A stretch of DNA of 64,000 nucleotides from Metridium senile (GCA_949775045.1 OX459107.1:13157918-13221917); one strand, 5' to 3'; shown: positions 23,590-35,684, counted from the first letter of the stretch. The notes: generated by a model from the sequence alone, not told the origin. Translations and numbers: made by a program.

Positions 23590-23687
<98 letters not shown>
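23457..23687. repeat. (TTA)n microsatellite
   Basis: A 230-bp run of ATT/TTA triplets with occasional C. All frames over it are simple-repeat artefacts. Confidence 0.97.
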
Positions 23688-23754
23688 GTCATCATAATTG
23701 TCAGTAACAGCAGAATCTATACATTCAAATAATTTTTTTTTTCAAGATTACATT

Positions 23755-24395
23755 TCAGTTGAGTTTGTTTGATTGTTAATTTCCTCTATTCCCACAATAG
23801 GGTTTTTCTCAAGATCGTGTGAGTTGAGTTTGTTCGATGCAGGGTTTTTCTCAAGATCGTGTGAGTTGAGTTTGTTTGAAGTGTTATTTTCTTTATTCCT
23901 ACAACAGGGTTTTTCTCAAGATCTTGTGAGTTGAGTTTGTTTGATGTGTTTTTTCCTCTATTCCCACAACGGTTTTTTTTCTCAAGATTACATATGAGTT
24001 GAGTTTGTTTGATGTGTTTTTTCCTCTATTCCCACAACGGTTTTTTTTCTCAAGATTACATATGAGTTGAGTTTGTTTGATGTGTTTTTTCCTCTATTCC
24101 CACAACGGTTTTTTTCTCAAGATTACATATGAGTTGAGTTTGTTTGATGTGTTTTCCCCCTCTATTCCCACAACAAGGCTTTTCTCAAGATCGTGTAAGT
24201 TGAGTTTGTTTGATGTGTTGTTTTCCTCTATTCCCACAACGGGTTTTTTTCCTCAAGATTACATATGAGTTGAGTTTGTTTGATGTGTTTTTCCCCCTCT
24301 ATTCCCACAACAGAGCTTTTCTCAAGATCGTGTGAGTTGAGTTTGTCTGATGTGTTGTTTGCTCCTTTGTCACGAGTATTATTTTCAGGGTTGTA
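23755..24395 (+). repeat. 67-68-bp minisatellite derived from the SINE body
   Basis: Units contain GAGTTGAGTTTGTTTGATG followed by TTCCTCTATTCCCACAAC and TTTTCTCAAGATTACAT. The first segment is identical to the SINE body at 1016-1034, and the last unit (24337 on) runs into GTCACGAGTATTATTTTCAG, which continues the SINE order (GACACGAGGATTTTTCTC at 1051). About nine units are visible. I infer tandem amplification of part of a resident SINE. Confidence 0.85.
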
Positions 24396-24620
24396 GTTGG
24401 TTATCGTAGTTGTTTAGTTAGTATTAATCATTCGGTAAATTGGGGTGTGTTAGAGACAGTAGGCCCACAAAAAGCTACCACTTAAATACCCTTCCTCAGC
24501 AAGTAAACGTGTTTAGATGTAAACCTTAGCCGATACTATCTAGGCCAACGTCTTTTCGTATCAAAGCTTTTAACTGGCGTATTTTAGTGCACACACAATT
24601 ATTCAATTAACGAATATTTC
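24396..24620. other. No gene recognised
   Basis: Short AT-rich stretch between the SINE-derived minisatellite and the next MITE. Nothing supported. Confidence 0.35.
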
Positions 24621-24629
24621 TATTTTTAT

Positions 24630-24767
24630 TAGACTCCAAACAGTCCCTTCTTTTCCCTCCAGATTCCGAAGAAAAAGAGAGAAAAATGAGCATTTTACAA
24701 TCCCGCTCGCTCGTTTTATTAAAGTTAAAATTTTCTAAATCCGGAGGGAAAAGTAGTGACTGCTCTA
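24630..24767. mobile_element. MITE with TAGACTGC/CAGTCCCT ends, short copy, 9-bp TSD
   Basis: The left end reads TAGACTCCAAACAGTCCCTT and the right end is its near complement finishing GACTGCTCTA. The exact 9-bp duplication TATTTTTAT flanks it (24621-24629 and 24768-24776). It is a shorter relative of 33580-33799, sharing CTTTTCCCTCC and AACGAGCGAGCGGG blocks. Confidence 0.87.
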
Positions 24768-25093
24768 TATTTTTATGAGATCTTTTTTTTGTTATGCAAA
24801 GCTCATGAAGCCCCAATTTTTTTAAGGTTTTTCAAATAATGTATTGCTTAAATTGCCTAGTTTAGCGGAACGACAACCACAACTAAATGTAATGAGATTC
24901 TGTTTACATTTTATTTTATGTTTCTGGTTGATTGATACTGACTAAATAGAAACTATTAGTTAATAACTATTTTGTTTTTATTTCATGGTTTAAGTGTTTT
25001 CGCTTTATCCACAGTGCAATAAATATATATCTAGATTTCTATTTTTACGAAAGAAAAATATCCATATATAAAGAGAAATAACACAAATAATTG

Positions 25094-25985
25094 AAAGGAT
25101 TTGGATGCAATACCGTTAATAATCGAATGGATTTGGATGCATGCAATACCACTGATTAATAATCAAATAGATTTGGGTGCAATACCATTAATAATCGAAT
25201 GGATTTGGATGCAATATCATTAATAATCGAATAGATTTGGATGCAATATCATTAATAATCGAATAGATTTGGATGCACTATCATTAATAATCGAATAGAT
25301 TTGGATGCAATATCATTAATAATCGAATAGATTTGGATGCAATACCATAAACAATCGAATGGATTTGGATGCAATACTATTAATAATCGAATAGATTTGG
25401 ATACAATATCATTAATAATCGAGATTTGGATGCAATACCATAAATAATCGAATGGATTTGGATGCAATACCGTTAATACTCGAATAGATTTGGATGCAAT
25501 ACCATCAATAATTTAAAGGTTTTGGATGCAATACCATTAATAATCGAATATATAATGCAATACCATTAATAATCGAAAATATTTGGATGCAATACCATTA
25601 ATAATCGAATAGATTAGGATGCAATACCATTAATAATCGAATAGATTTGGATGCAATACCATTAATAATCGAATAGATTTGGATGCAATACCATTAATAA
25701 TCGAATAGATTTGGATGCAATACCATAAATAATCGAATGGATTTGGATGCAATACTATTAATAATCGAATAGATTAGGATGCAATACCATTAATAATCGA
25801 ATAGATTTGGATGCAATACCATTAATAATCGAATAGATTTGGATGCAATACCATAAATAATCGAATGGATTTGGATGCAATACCGTTAATACTCGAATAT
25901 ATTTGGATGCAATACCATTAATAATTTAAAGGTTTTGGATGCAATACTATTAATAATCGAAAGGATTTGGATGCAATACAATAGT
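25094..25985. repeat. 32-bp minisatellite, about 28 units
   Basis: The consensus is AATAATCGAATAGATTTGGA followed by TGCAATACCATT. Units vary at a few sites (ATAG/ATGG, CCATT/CCGTT/TCATT), and an AAATAATCGAATGG variant recurs periodically, indicating higher-order spread. The 71-residue minus-strand frame at 25252-25467 is a translation of the array. Confidence 0.95.
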
Positions 25986-26333
25986 CGGCTGAATATTACA
26001 ACACATACGCAGGGCTATAATCAGCCCCTAAAACTGTTCAGAAGCATATGTTAGTATATAGGTAGAGTTGAGTGACCATTATTGTCCATTTATACAGTGA
26101 TTAAATGACATTGACGTCAACCCTGATCAACATGATCCTTTAATGTAGTTTAGTACCCGCGTCATACAACGATAGTATTCCACATCACTACTGGAGATAG
26201 TTACCAAGACCACAACTAGTCTAAAACACTTACAGTAACTTATGATGTTTTCCTTTTCATTATATTTTCATAACTCAAGGTTTTTTTCGCGATTCCAACA
26301 ACTTTGGCTTTGCAAAACGTACCAAATGATACA

Positions 26334-26394
26334 TAGTCTCCCTCGCAGCAGATAAAGCTGCGTGACGACACAAGAACGGCTGCGAGGGAGACTA
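26334..26394. mobile_element. Mini MITE, TAGTCTCCCTCGCAGC ends, 9-bp TSD
   Basis: A 61-bp element with 16-bp perfect inverted ends (TAGTCTCCCTCGCAGC). It is flanked by AATGATACA at 26325-26333 and 26395-26403. End bases and duplication length match the other TAG...CTA elements in this window. Confidence 0.85.
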
Positions 26395-26403
26395 AATGAT
26401 ACA

Positions 26404-27609
26404 TGACTGTTGCTTTTCTTACCAACAATATCAAAAGTCGTGTTATACTATATACTATACTTCATTAATAAATGTTGTTTTTGGTAAATAATATAGTTGA
26501 ACATTAAAACGTGAGCTTTTGATCATCACTATGGCCTTCAGCAGTAAATGCCGGGGGTTTAAGTATCGGCTATGTTCGTCGTATCTCTGCAGAGGAAAGA
26601 ATCAGAGATTTGGTATCTTTTGGAGAGTATTGCAATTGAAATTTATAGAATATCGATAAAAGAAGAGCCCATGACTTCTCATTTCGTTTTTTGTTTGAAT
26701 GTTGAATATAGGGGTTAAGAAATGTCCATTCTTCGCCCTTTTAAAAGGAAGTTCAGTATCTTTTAGACGTGTTTGAAAAGTGCCCGGTGGGCATACCAGG
26801 TACCTTTACCCCTGACCTCCCCCCGGCCACCCCAGGCATTAAAGCAAAAAAAAAACACACACGTACACAACTGATGGGATTGATAGAGTATCAAAGGGTT
26901 AGGCTAGGGCTGATTGACTGTTAAAAGGGCCTGTCGTCTTAAAGTAAGTACCATTGTAGAGCTTTTCATTTCATTTCATAATATTTTATCATATTTTTAG
27001 TCCTTTCATGTTGTTGTTTTTGAACTTTTCTACTTGTACCAAGAGTTTTTTTTGGTCCAATTACCGGCTTCTATACTATTTCTGTATTGTAGGGGCGTAC
27101 TAATGATTAACGTCGACAAAGTGGAATAAAAGAAATGATACTTTTATTGTACTTAATTGGGTCAGATTTCTCGTAGCTTCGATTACTCCTCTGCAGTCTG
27201 TTTGTTGGTGTATACAGAGGAAAATTAGCTTTTAGTTCAAGGTTTTTAAGTAGCATTTATAGTCTCTCATAACAACAGTGGGCAGATCACTTATAAGATG
27301 GTACAGTTTCATGATCATATAATCATTGTTGGACCGGATAAATAAGTCTCTTTCTTTGTTTCCTGCCCATGATAATTTAATTCTTATCGCTGTCAATACA
27401 CGATATAAATAGACATTCAATTCTAGTCAGTGAGTGTCTTTTCATTTATTGACTTTTTTGACAGTCTCCAAACAGGTGCTACTCTTAAGTTTCCTGTTTT
27501 AGAATGATAACAACATTGAAAGAAAACCATTGCATGCAAAGTCATCACTTGTCATGGGCTACTCATACGTAAGGTAAGGTTAATAGTAGCAGCTAGTCAT
27601 ACATATCAT
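26404..27609. other. No gene recognised
   Basis: No coding exon or RNA seen. A CCCC-rich patch at 26800-26840 and an A-run at 26848 hint at degenerate repeats only. Confidence 0.35.
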
Positions 27610-27617
27610 GTATTTAT

Positions 27618-28017
27618 CCCGGGGGGGTACTCCCATATATTTACTATACGGGGATGATCCGCTGAACAGGGTATGGTTTTTCGAGCTTTCTGTCATAAAC
27701 AGGGTATGGGTTTTTGAGTTTTCTGTCATGAACAGGGTATATTTTTACCCCATTTCCCAATTTCCTTAGTTTTTTTTGTCATATTCAGGTATATTAATTA
27801 GGTAATACGATGAGCAGCGCGGTCTTTCGTCTTTCGTGAAATTCAGTACGTTTTCGCGGCATAAACAGGGTCCTAAACTGTCATAAACATGGTCCCAATT
27901 TGATCCCTTGTCATAAACAGGGTATACGAATTTGTTTTTTTGTCATAAACAGGGTCACCGTTTTAGGATCCCAGCGGAACACCCCTACCCAAATCCTAGC
28001 GGAGTACCCCCCCCGGG
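27618..28017. mobile_element. C/G-run-ended element with 8-bp TSD, copy 1 (hAT-like)
   Basis: The ends are CCCGGGGGGGTACTCC and its complement GGAGTACCCCCCCCGGG. The 8-bp duplication GTATTTAT flanks it (27610-27617 and 28018-28025). Inside, a 20-30 bp motif with CATAAACAGGGTAT repeats at least six times, which may be subterminal transposase-binding repeats. No transposase frame. An 8-bp duplication suits hAT-type elements. Confidence 0.82.
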
Positions 28018-28025
28018 GTATTTAT

Positions 28026-29217
28026 ATATCATATAGCTTTAGGTACCCATACATCTACAGTACAATAATAATAATATATCTAACGGTCGAACATGATAAA
28101 TTGCGTGTACAGTTCTAAGTAAAGTTTCTAGCAGTTCAATTTCAAGAGACTGATTGTATGATAACACACACCGCCAAAGATAGCAGTTTTGAAATCAGTT
28201 TTCTGCTTCGTTGTCAAGAGAATGATATTATTGTACGCCAATGAAAATACGTTAAGTCATTCATTATCCCATACACTGTCTAGTGGTTCTCACATATCAT
28301 CTATAGAAGTCGTTGGATTTGAACGAGAATGGTCTACAAGCCATACGTCGTAGAGTATTATTCCTTCGATGTTCAGGTTAGTTTTTCAAGGTTATCAGAC
28401 TAGAGTTACGAAGAACTCGAGAAAAAAGAACCGAACAGTACAATATATATTTTCTTCCCTTATGCATATTTTCTTTCTCGTCAGCAATAATCCTTTTGTG
28501 GCTGACTGTTTTCGTGTTTTATTTTTTTCGTTGATAAAATGTCAATCTATTCAACTATGATTTGAGGCTTTTGTGCTATTTCGCATTAATGGACCAGATA
28601 ACCTTAAGCCAGAAATCTTTATTGTTTTCATATCAGAAGATCTGATATACCACTTGTTTTATCTACTTTTCTCTTTTTCTATTTCCTCTGTTCATAAGAG
28701 TTGTAGAGTTTTTTCTATTTCCGGACAAAATGCGTGTCATACATTACAACTTTCATCGATATATCATTGTAAACTGTGATTTCTCTGGACACTCCTTGGG
28801 CTGTTGGCCTTTTGAAACTGACCAGTTATTAATATAAAAGGCGGATGTTAAAGAGAGTCATCAGACACGTTACAAAAAACTAGCAGCTTTTTTTATGTTT
28901 GTTTACTTTTCACTTGATTCGCTACTAAATGATGTTGTTGTTCATTTGGTGAAGCGTTGATCCTTGTCTGGTCTACCTCCTTTACATGCAGCCCTTTATA
29001 GTATTTGAGTCAAAAGTCGCAGCTAATGTCTGCAAAAATACTACACGACGAATAAGAATTTCGAATTTTCACCTTTACTCTACAACATCTTGACAATCTT
29101 AACATTTTACAAACACATAAAAGCACAAACACATAAATTGATAGAAGAAAACAAAATACGTACCGCCATCCTTTGCACTTTGGAGTATTGACTAGTAGCC
29201 TGCGACAAGTGTCGATG
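28026..29217. other. No gene recognised
   Basis: AT-rich. The frames at 28369, 28573 and 29010 have no identifiable domain or splice context. Confidence 0.35.
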
Positions 29218-29491
29218 TTAATATACACCTAATCCCAAAAACGTTGTCTGGTCCGCCGCACAGTCCTCGCGCCAAGACTGTGAAAGATATTGGTTATATC
29301 TAATCAGTAATTAATTTATTTGCATGTTCACACTCTAGTGTGGTACTTTTTTCAACGAAATAGTGTTGTGCCTACTTTTATTTTCTTGTTTTATCACTCT
29401 CATCAAAATATTCACTGTGTTTTCCTTCACGGTCTTGGCGCGAGGACTGTGCGGCGGACCCGACAACGTTTTTTGGATTAGGTGTATATTA
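29218..29491. mobile_element. MITE of the TATACACCT family, CpG-rich arms
   Basis: The arms start TAATATACACCTAATCC, continue with AAAAACGTTGTC and then GGTCCGCCGCACAGTCCTCG, and pair with the complement ending GGATTAGGTGTATATTA. The spacer of about 130 bp is AT-rich. The outer TATACACCT...AACGTTGTC block is shared with elements at 35289 and 50557. Confidence 0.82.
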
Positions 29492-30956
29492 GTTGATGGT
29501 TTGCACAATACAGTGGTGCAGCTTGTTAATGATTGCATTATCGTAGGCTGCCCTTTTTTGATGTTTTCTTTTCTTTAAAGTAAATATTTTCGTCAAAATA
29601 GGTTTTGGAAAAACAACAATAATCCCGATCATTCTATATGCAAGTAGTTACTAGAAACAGGTCTAGTATAACATGTATAAGGCGGTATACTAAACTGGGA
29701 AGAAAATTGTTTTGAATTTCCCGCGGATGTCAAATATATTTTCTTTAAACAAACAATATCTCTCTTAACCTTAAGTGAAGTAACATTAGAAGAAGGACCA
29801 ACTCTTATCTGATCAATGTAGCCTATTCTTAGAAAGAACCAAATTATCTTATGACGCACGATCAAAGTAAAAAAGTCACGAATAACGGTTACTTTATACT
29901 GATATAGAATATAGAATGTGAAGATATAGAATATAGAATGTGAAGATAACAACAAAGTGATTTACTTGTCTCACGAAATCGCGACTAACCAAGGCTCACG
30001 TGACTACCTTTCTCAGAAGAGACATAATAGTTCTTGCCAAGGGTTGTTCACGCTGAGCAATTATTCTAATTGGTAAGCCGTATAATCGGCATAATGTTTG
30101 TAAAATAAAAAGGATTGTTTTTTTAAACAAAGATGACTAAATGATGGATGTTTTTAAACAGTTGATCGATCATGATTAAATATAGAAATCAGTACATGCT
30201 TCGCTTCCTAACACGAACACGTACAAATCGATGAAAAACAAAACCAGATGACTAAGCATTTAGTAAGTCGGGACATCGCTGTGTGATATTATATCGCAGT
30301 ATAATTGATGAAAGACTAGTGTATAAACCATTATATATAGATGGAAACACATCTACTAATGCCTTCTATTTAAAAAGGACCGCTTCCGTGTATACAGGAG
30401 ATGAGATCCACGCGTGAATTGATCCACCTAAGAAGTTATCATAAAATCAAAAAGCGCTCATTGAAAAAAGTCAGTGTCGAAAGAATTTCTACAGTATAAC
30501 ATGTTGCTACCCAATTAATGAACACACCAAATTCAAGGCCTATTCACTGGTTAAGTACTTGGGTATTGTTAAACAGTTTGTTATCACTCTAGACAAGACA
30601 AAATGCCTTACACCTCGGTAATATAATGGTTAGTAAGAGTTTTACCATCGACTAAAAGTGTTTAGATTACAAACAAAATTTCTCCGCACACAATGCACGC
30701 GACGAATACTCTGACTATTGCTGCATCCGTGATAAATGAATTCACAATGAAATCATGTATTTCTCTGCCAAACACTCGATCAGCACCAACACGTATTACA
30801 ACTAGATGGATGACTCATGTTTTGCGGCGGTATAGTTTGTACGAAAGTGATTGTGTGCGATATTCCAAACTGTCTAGCTTTAATATCTCTTCTTATTCCA
30901 TAAATCTAGGGTACAGTTTGTACGAAAGTGATCGTGCGATATTCCACACTGTCTAG
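29492..30956. other. No gene; short duplications only
   Basis: No exon recognised. Near 29904-29946 an 18-bp segment with GAATATAGAATGTGAAGATA is tandemly repeated. Near 30828-30960 a segment containing AGTTTGTACGAAAGTGAT and the following ATTCCA.ACTGTCTAGCTTTA occurs twice. Confidence 0.4.
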
Positions 30957-30964
30957 CTTTACTG

Positions 30965-31219
30965 CCCCGGGGGGGGGGGGGGGGGGGGGGTACTCCCTTT
31001 GTCCAAGTGGTAGGGGTGATCGGCGGAGATTTTGAAAATGACCCCTAAAAGGTACGCTCAGATACAAATAAAGCAGAGTAAAAACGACCCTTAGAACTGA
31101 TTTTTGGGCCAAATCTCTAAATGGACCCTAAAAGGTACGCACTGGAAATATTTTAACCCTAAAAGGTACGCCGATCACCCCTACCACTTGGATAAAGGGA
31201 GAACCCCCCCCCCCCCGGG
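30965..31219. mobile_element. C/G-run-ended element with 8-bp TSD, copy 2 (hAT-like)
   Basis: Ends of CCCC plus a long G run, then TACTCCCTTTGTCCAAGTGG, pair with the complement CCACTTGGATAAAGGGAGAA plus a C run. The 8-bp duplication CTTTACTG flanks it (30957-30964 and 31220-31227). Inside, CCCTAAAAGGTACGC recurs three times. A related copy lies at 62955-63180. Confidence 0.85.
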
Positions 31220-31227
31220 CTTTACTG

Positions 31228-31819
31228 ATTTCTTCTTATTCAATAAATCTAGGGTACATTAATCCTTGATCTATAATGATAGCATCTATCGTCATTGTAG
31301 ACCAAATTCTTCGACAGCATTAGAGCTAAAGTAGCTTATAAATGGTATAATGCTGGCAGTTTTACGTAGGCCTGACATGGGGTAAAACATCAGTTAGCAA
31401 TCATCCAATAACTTACGGTTATCTGATGTATATTTGAGTATTTAATTGATAAAAAGTGTATTGCTCATAACTTTTATCCCAGTCTAATCTATGCTCAAAA
31501 ATTCAGATTTATTGAACAAACGAACTATTTCATATAAGCGGTTTAATGAAGGAAACTTGAGGAATTAACTACTGGAGACACCATAAGGTCACATACGTGT
31601 AGTACCGCGAACTGGGTATCGATGTAACTCCTACTAATTGTCAGGACTTTGACCTGTATTATTTTTTGACAGAATTTATATATAATCTTTCTAGTTCAAA
31701 CATTCTTAAAGCTAGTTTACTTTCAACAGGTAACAAGCTGAAGGATAGCAAACATCTGAGACAAAAAGTGCACTGTTCAAAGCTAGCCTCTTCACATCCA
31801 AGAACTTCCAACCCTAAAC
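31228..31819. other. 5-prime flank of GPCR copy B
   Basis: No conserved promoter element is evident. It shows no obvious similarity to the 5-prime flank of copy A, although the coding cores are nearly identical. Confidence 0.4.
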
Positions 31820-32833
31820 ATGAATAACTCAAGCTCTGGTGTTTTGACCGATACATTTACACATCAATTCCGAATAAGTGCTTCTTTTTTTTCTATTCTA
31901 TTGATCGTTGGCATGGTTTTTGGCAATTCGTTGGTGATTGCTGCGTTTGCAACATTTTCTCGACTTCGTACAGCTACCAATTACTTTGTGGTGTCTTTAG
32001 CGGTAACAGACTTGTGTGTAGCTCTCTTCTCTATGCCCGTGTTGGTTGCATATCTATTGACAGGTCCTTCCTGGGTTTTGGGACATTTATTGAAACGTAT
32101 CTGGACTGTGATGGATGTACTATCCGGCACAGCTTCAATAGCGAATCTAGCAGCAATCAGTCTTGATAGATGTCTGTGTATCAAAAAGCCTCTCATGTAT
32201 TACCAATACATTACAACCGCTCGTGTCCAAACAGCAATCGTAGTTATCTGGGTGTACTCGGTTACCATGGCAATCACTAGCTACTTCATGTGGCAATACA
32301 GGGTTTTTAACTTTATTGCATCAGTCATGTACTTTTGGGTTCCTCTGCTGATAATTATCACAGCTTATTCGATTGTGTTTCGTGTTGCACTGCAACAAGT
32401 AAGAAGAATCAGCGTTGCTAACGTGGAGCCTTCACAACGAAACTCTGTACATCAAAGATACAGCTTCGTACGAGAATTTAAAGCAGCCAAAACACTTGCT
32501 GTTGTAGTAGGTGCCTTTGTAGTTTGTTGGCTGCCGTTTGTGGTGATCAACTCGATTTACAGCACGTGTGAGAACGATACTTGCCCGTATGTAAGTACTA
32601 TTCTTATTCTAGTCTCTAAATGGATGCATTATGGAAACTCTCTGTTAAACCCTCCCATTTATGGTTTTCTCAATAAAGACTTCCGTGTTGCTTTTAAACA
32701 CTTGGTTTTCTGTAAAGAGATAGCCTACAGAGGAGAACAATTCACTGAAAACCCTTATGGTAAAGCACGAATAGCACCTAATGTCATAGAATTACAGAAT
32801 GCTGATCAAATTGTTCCATCTACTAACCGCTGA
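31820..32833 (+). CDS. Class A GPCR, amine-receptor-like (copy B)
   Basis: This 337-residue seven-transmembrane receptor is almost identical to copy A at 17220-18215 from about residue 12 to TM7. It has the same GNSLVIAAF TM1, WTVMDVL in TM3 with the amine-pocket Asp, DRC instead of DRY, CWLPFVVINSIY in TM6, the ECL3 pair CENDTC and NPPIY in TM7. The same unusual Lys replaces the TM3 cysteine. Differences cluster in ICL3 (VANVEPSQ versus VANAESSQ), helix 8 and the tail, which here ends DQIVPSTNR and is unrelated to copy A. The start Met is MNNSSSG with N-terminal Asn residues that could be glycosylated. Single exon, intact, opposite strand to copy A. Ligand unknown. Confidence 0.93.
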   Translation: MNNSSSGVLTDTFTHQFRISASFFSILLIVGMVFGNSLVIAAFATFSRLRTATNYFVVSLAVTDLCVALFSMPVLVAYLLTGPSWVLGHLLKRIWTVMDVLSGTASIANLAAISLDRCLCIKKPLMYYQYITTARVQTAIVVIWVYSVTMAITSYFMWQYRVFNFIASVMYFWVPLLIIITAYSIVFRVALQQVRRISVANVEPSQRNSVHQRYSFVREFKAAKTLAVVVGAFVVCWLPFVVINSIYSTCENDTCPYVSTILILVSKWMHYGNSLLNPPIYGFLNKDFRVAFKHLVFCKEIAYRGEQFTENPYGKARIAPNVIELQNADQIVPSTNR

Positions 32834-33570
32834 CCAGATTCAGGGTCTCAACAACTTCATTGCATTACTGTTGGAACACCACGTATAAACGAGGCTGCTA
32901 TGGTGCACCCGTTGTCAAACAATTCAGCGGTACAAATACTAAACTTGGGTTTCTTTGGGGTAAAACATTATTGTGCCATTGTTGTTAATCATAGCCAGAA
33001 AAACCGAACGGTCATGCGCATTAGTAACGCGACACTTAGAAAAAAATCGACAGGCTTATGCTCAAGTTAACAGAGAATGTAGGGAACCAGAATTTCCTAT
33101 CCTTGATAACTTGGCAACCGCGTCATTAAAACAACTTTTCCCCCTCTAGGTTGATTAACCTAATTACATGCTATAATAAAAACACAGAAACAACGCCAAA
33201 ACGTTAAAATGTGTGTCGGTTTTACAACTTATAACTTTGTATGGTTTCCAGCCCTCATTCCTTTGTCAAATGACCGATTTGCTCAAAATTACTCTATTAT
33301 TACGGTCTCAAGCTAAGGGCCAATATGTTTATTGTCTGTTTTCCCCCTCTGGTTTGATTCATTGGTCATATGTTAATATGGTCTCCCTATTTTCAAATGA
33401 ATCGGCCACAAACTCAAACTTGGTATTATTCAGGCTTCAAGACATTGGCAATGTTTTGTTGACGTGTGTTCTTTGTTTCAGCCATCACAATAGAGCTTAA
33501 TTATAAGCTAATTAATTAATTGTATCTGAATCGCGATAATCACATAGGTGACAAATTCTTTGTATTTTTG
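32834..33570. other. No gene recognised
   Basis: 3-prime flank of GPCR copy B. The 95-residue frame at 33213 has no recognisable domain. Confidence 0.35.
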
Positions 33571-33579
33571 TAACAAATA

Positions 33580-33799
33580 TAGACTGCGAGCAGTCCCTAC
33601 TTTTCCCTCCGAATTCAGAAAATTTTAACTTTAATAAAACGAGCGAGCGGGAATTGGGGGCGAGTTTTACTTTTCCTCTCCCATCGCTCCTCCCCCTTTT
33701 CGCCCCCAATCCCCGCTCGTCCGTGTTTTATTTAAATGCTCATTTTTCTCTCGTTTTCCTCGGAATCTGGAGGGAAAAGAAGGGACTGTTCGCAGTCTA
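33580..33799. mobile_element. MITE with TAGACTGC ends, long copy, 9-bp TSD
   Basis: Arms of about 110 bp: TAGACTGCGAGCAGTCCCTA at left and its near complement ending GTTCGCAGTCTA at right. The exact 9-bp duplication TAACAAATA flanks it (33571-33579 and 33800-33808). The interior carries G- and C-rich blocks around GAATTGGGGGCGAG. The frames at 33512 and 33654 are shadows. Confidence 0.9.
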
Positions 33800-33954
33800 T
33801 AACAAATATGGATGGTTATACTATATATGGCGCACTAATGACAATTGTTTTATTGACATGATATGAACTCATAAATAATTAGCTCCACCCACAATGGTTC
33901 GGAATTTCTGGCGATGGTTAACTAGGTGACAGTGACTAGAATGGCATTAACAAC

Positions 33955-34352
33955 CCAGGCGATGTGCTCGGGGGTAAAATGACGAGGGGAAGGGGGGGGG
34001 GGGGGGGGGGGGGATTTACACCCAAAAAGAGGCATGGCATGCAAATTTCGAACCTAAAAAAAATACAAGACTTAAATACCTCAAAACCGATTTATTGTTA
34101 TCAGTATGTTTTTTTAAAGAACCCACGCCTTGCTGAAAAAACATTCAAACGAATAATTTTCTGATACACGAATCGAAACAAAAATTGAACTCGGAGTGAA
34201 AAACCCCCAAAATACGGGTTTCTTTTTGAGACCTGAAAATATACGTGGCAGGTCTCTTGACCCAAAAAAATACCCATAACGAAAATTGTCAACCTAAAAA
34301 AGTACGTCGCCTCCCCCCGTCATTTTACCCCTTGAGTACATCGCCTGGGATT
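33955..34352. mobile_element. Element with CCCAGGCGATGT ends
   Basis: Inverted ends CCCAGGCGATGTGCTCGGGG and complement ending GAGTACATCGCCTGGG flank about 330 bp that includes a G run of roughly 22 at 33990-34013 and several A-rich blocks. Flanking 8-mers ATTAACAA and ATTACACA match at 6 of 8, a possible decayed duplication. Confidence 0.72.
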
Positions 34353-34504
34353 ACACAGACTTCTATCTAAACTAAAGTGAATTACACTGGGTAGAAAATA
34401 TGGTTATAAAATACAACTGTAGCTGAACTGGCGAAAGCAGTAGATTATAGACCGTATCAAATTTATTGATGTATCGGACGCTTATCATTCAGAAACTTCT
34501 GGCT

Positions 34505-34552
34505 CTTTTATCCCGACGAAGGATTGACGCCCGAAACGTCAATGACTGTTTT
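34505..34552 (+). ncRNA. Degenerate hammerhead-like motif
   Basis: CCCGACGAAGG, an ATTGAC loop, GCCCGAAACGTCAATGA follow the same part order as the motif at 14943 (core, helix II, GAAAC, GTC). The helix I pairing is only about three base pairs. Probably a relic of a Penelope-like or retrozyme sequence. Confidence 0.4.
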
Positions 34553-34559
34553 TATACGG

Positions 34560-35288
34560 TTTACAATGGTAAATGAGATTATTTCTTTAGAAACGCTGAA
34601 CCTAAAGGTACACAAACATAATCATCATCATCATCGTCATCGTCATCATCATGATCAAGTACATTAAGGCCTGGGATAACATGAGGACTTCCCGCGGCTA
34701 AAAACTAAAAACTAACCTTAAACTGCCTCAATGTTACTCGATCACCTCTATTTTTGGTAATATGATAAAAATCAACGACCTTAACCTATCTATGGCATCT
34801 TTGATAATTTGTGACGTCACAGGCTAGGTCACATGACTAAACATAAAACGCTCTCTCCGGTGATGGAGAAAACTGCTGAAACGGAATTTTCCGGTTTCAA
34901 TTTTCCGGTTTCAAGGTTATCTAAAAGTTTTGTTGCATATTGTATTATTTTCACGAGCAAATCGAAAATATTTCGTTTTATCTGATAGTATGCCTTCTGT
35001 CTCAGGCCTTAAAATGTACTTGAGTCGTCATCATTGTCATCATCATTTCTAAAATACTGCACTAACATTAGCCAATCCAATGGCCGCTAATTCTAAATGT
35101 ATGCGAGCTCTTAGAGATGAACATGTGATGATATTAATAATGATTGACTAGACAACCATTAAAATAAACGATTGAAATAAATCCTTCCGTTTACATTTAA
35201 ATCAACTTAGAAAATAATGTAGCACTAGATTAACGATGACTTTAGATGTCATTATATGAAATGTAGTCATATTGAACCATTATCAATT
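34560..35288. other. No gene recognised
   Basis: AT-rich. TGACGTCA occurs at about 34812 and a short CAT/CGT triplet run at 34620-34655. No coding signal. Confidence 0.35.
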
Positions 35289-35684
35289 CATATAAACCAT
35301 TCATTTCACAAATCGCTGTCGCAAACAAGTGCCACAGTCAGCACTATGAAGCCTGCTAAGGATGTCGGTAATATCAACATAATTTGAGATTTATTAGACG
35401 TATTTTCAAGAAATATTTGTTTCATCATCTACCACTGCAACAACTTGTTATGTTCATATAACACAAACACGTACAACCAAAATATTTTTATTTATTTTTA
35501 TTCATTACACTGTCAACAGAGTTGTGGAATGTCTAACAGGTGGAATTACACCTATAACCTAGCCATCCATATGCTATGAATAAATCGATAACAAGAGAAG
35601 AAATACCGACATCCTTTGCAGGTTTCAGAGTGTGGCCTGTGGCTTTGTTTGCGACAACGATTTTTAAAATAGGTGTATATATGT
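35289..35684. mobile_element. Diverged MITE of the TATACACCT family
   Basis: The left end TATAAACCATTCATTTCACA then CGCTGTCGCAAACAAG pairs imperfectly with a right end GTTTGCGACAACGATTTTTA then AATAGGTGTATAT. A second internal pair is GGATGTCGGTAAT with ATACCGACATCC. Older than the copy at 29218. Confidence 0.6.
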
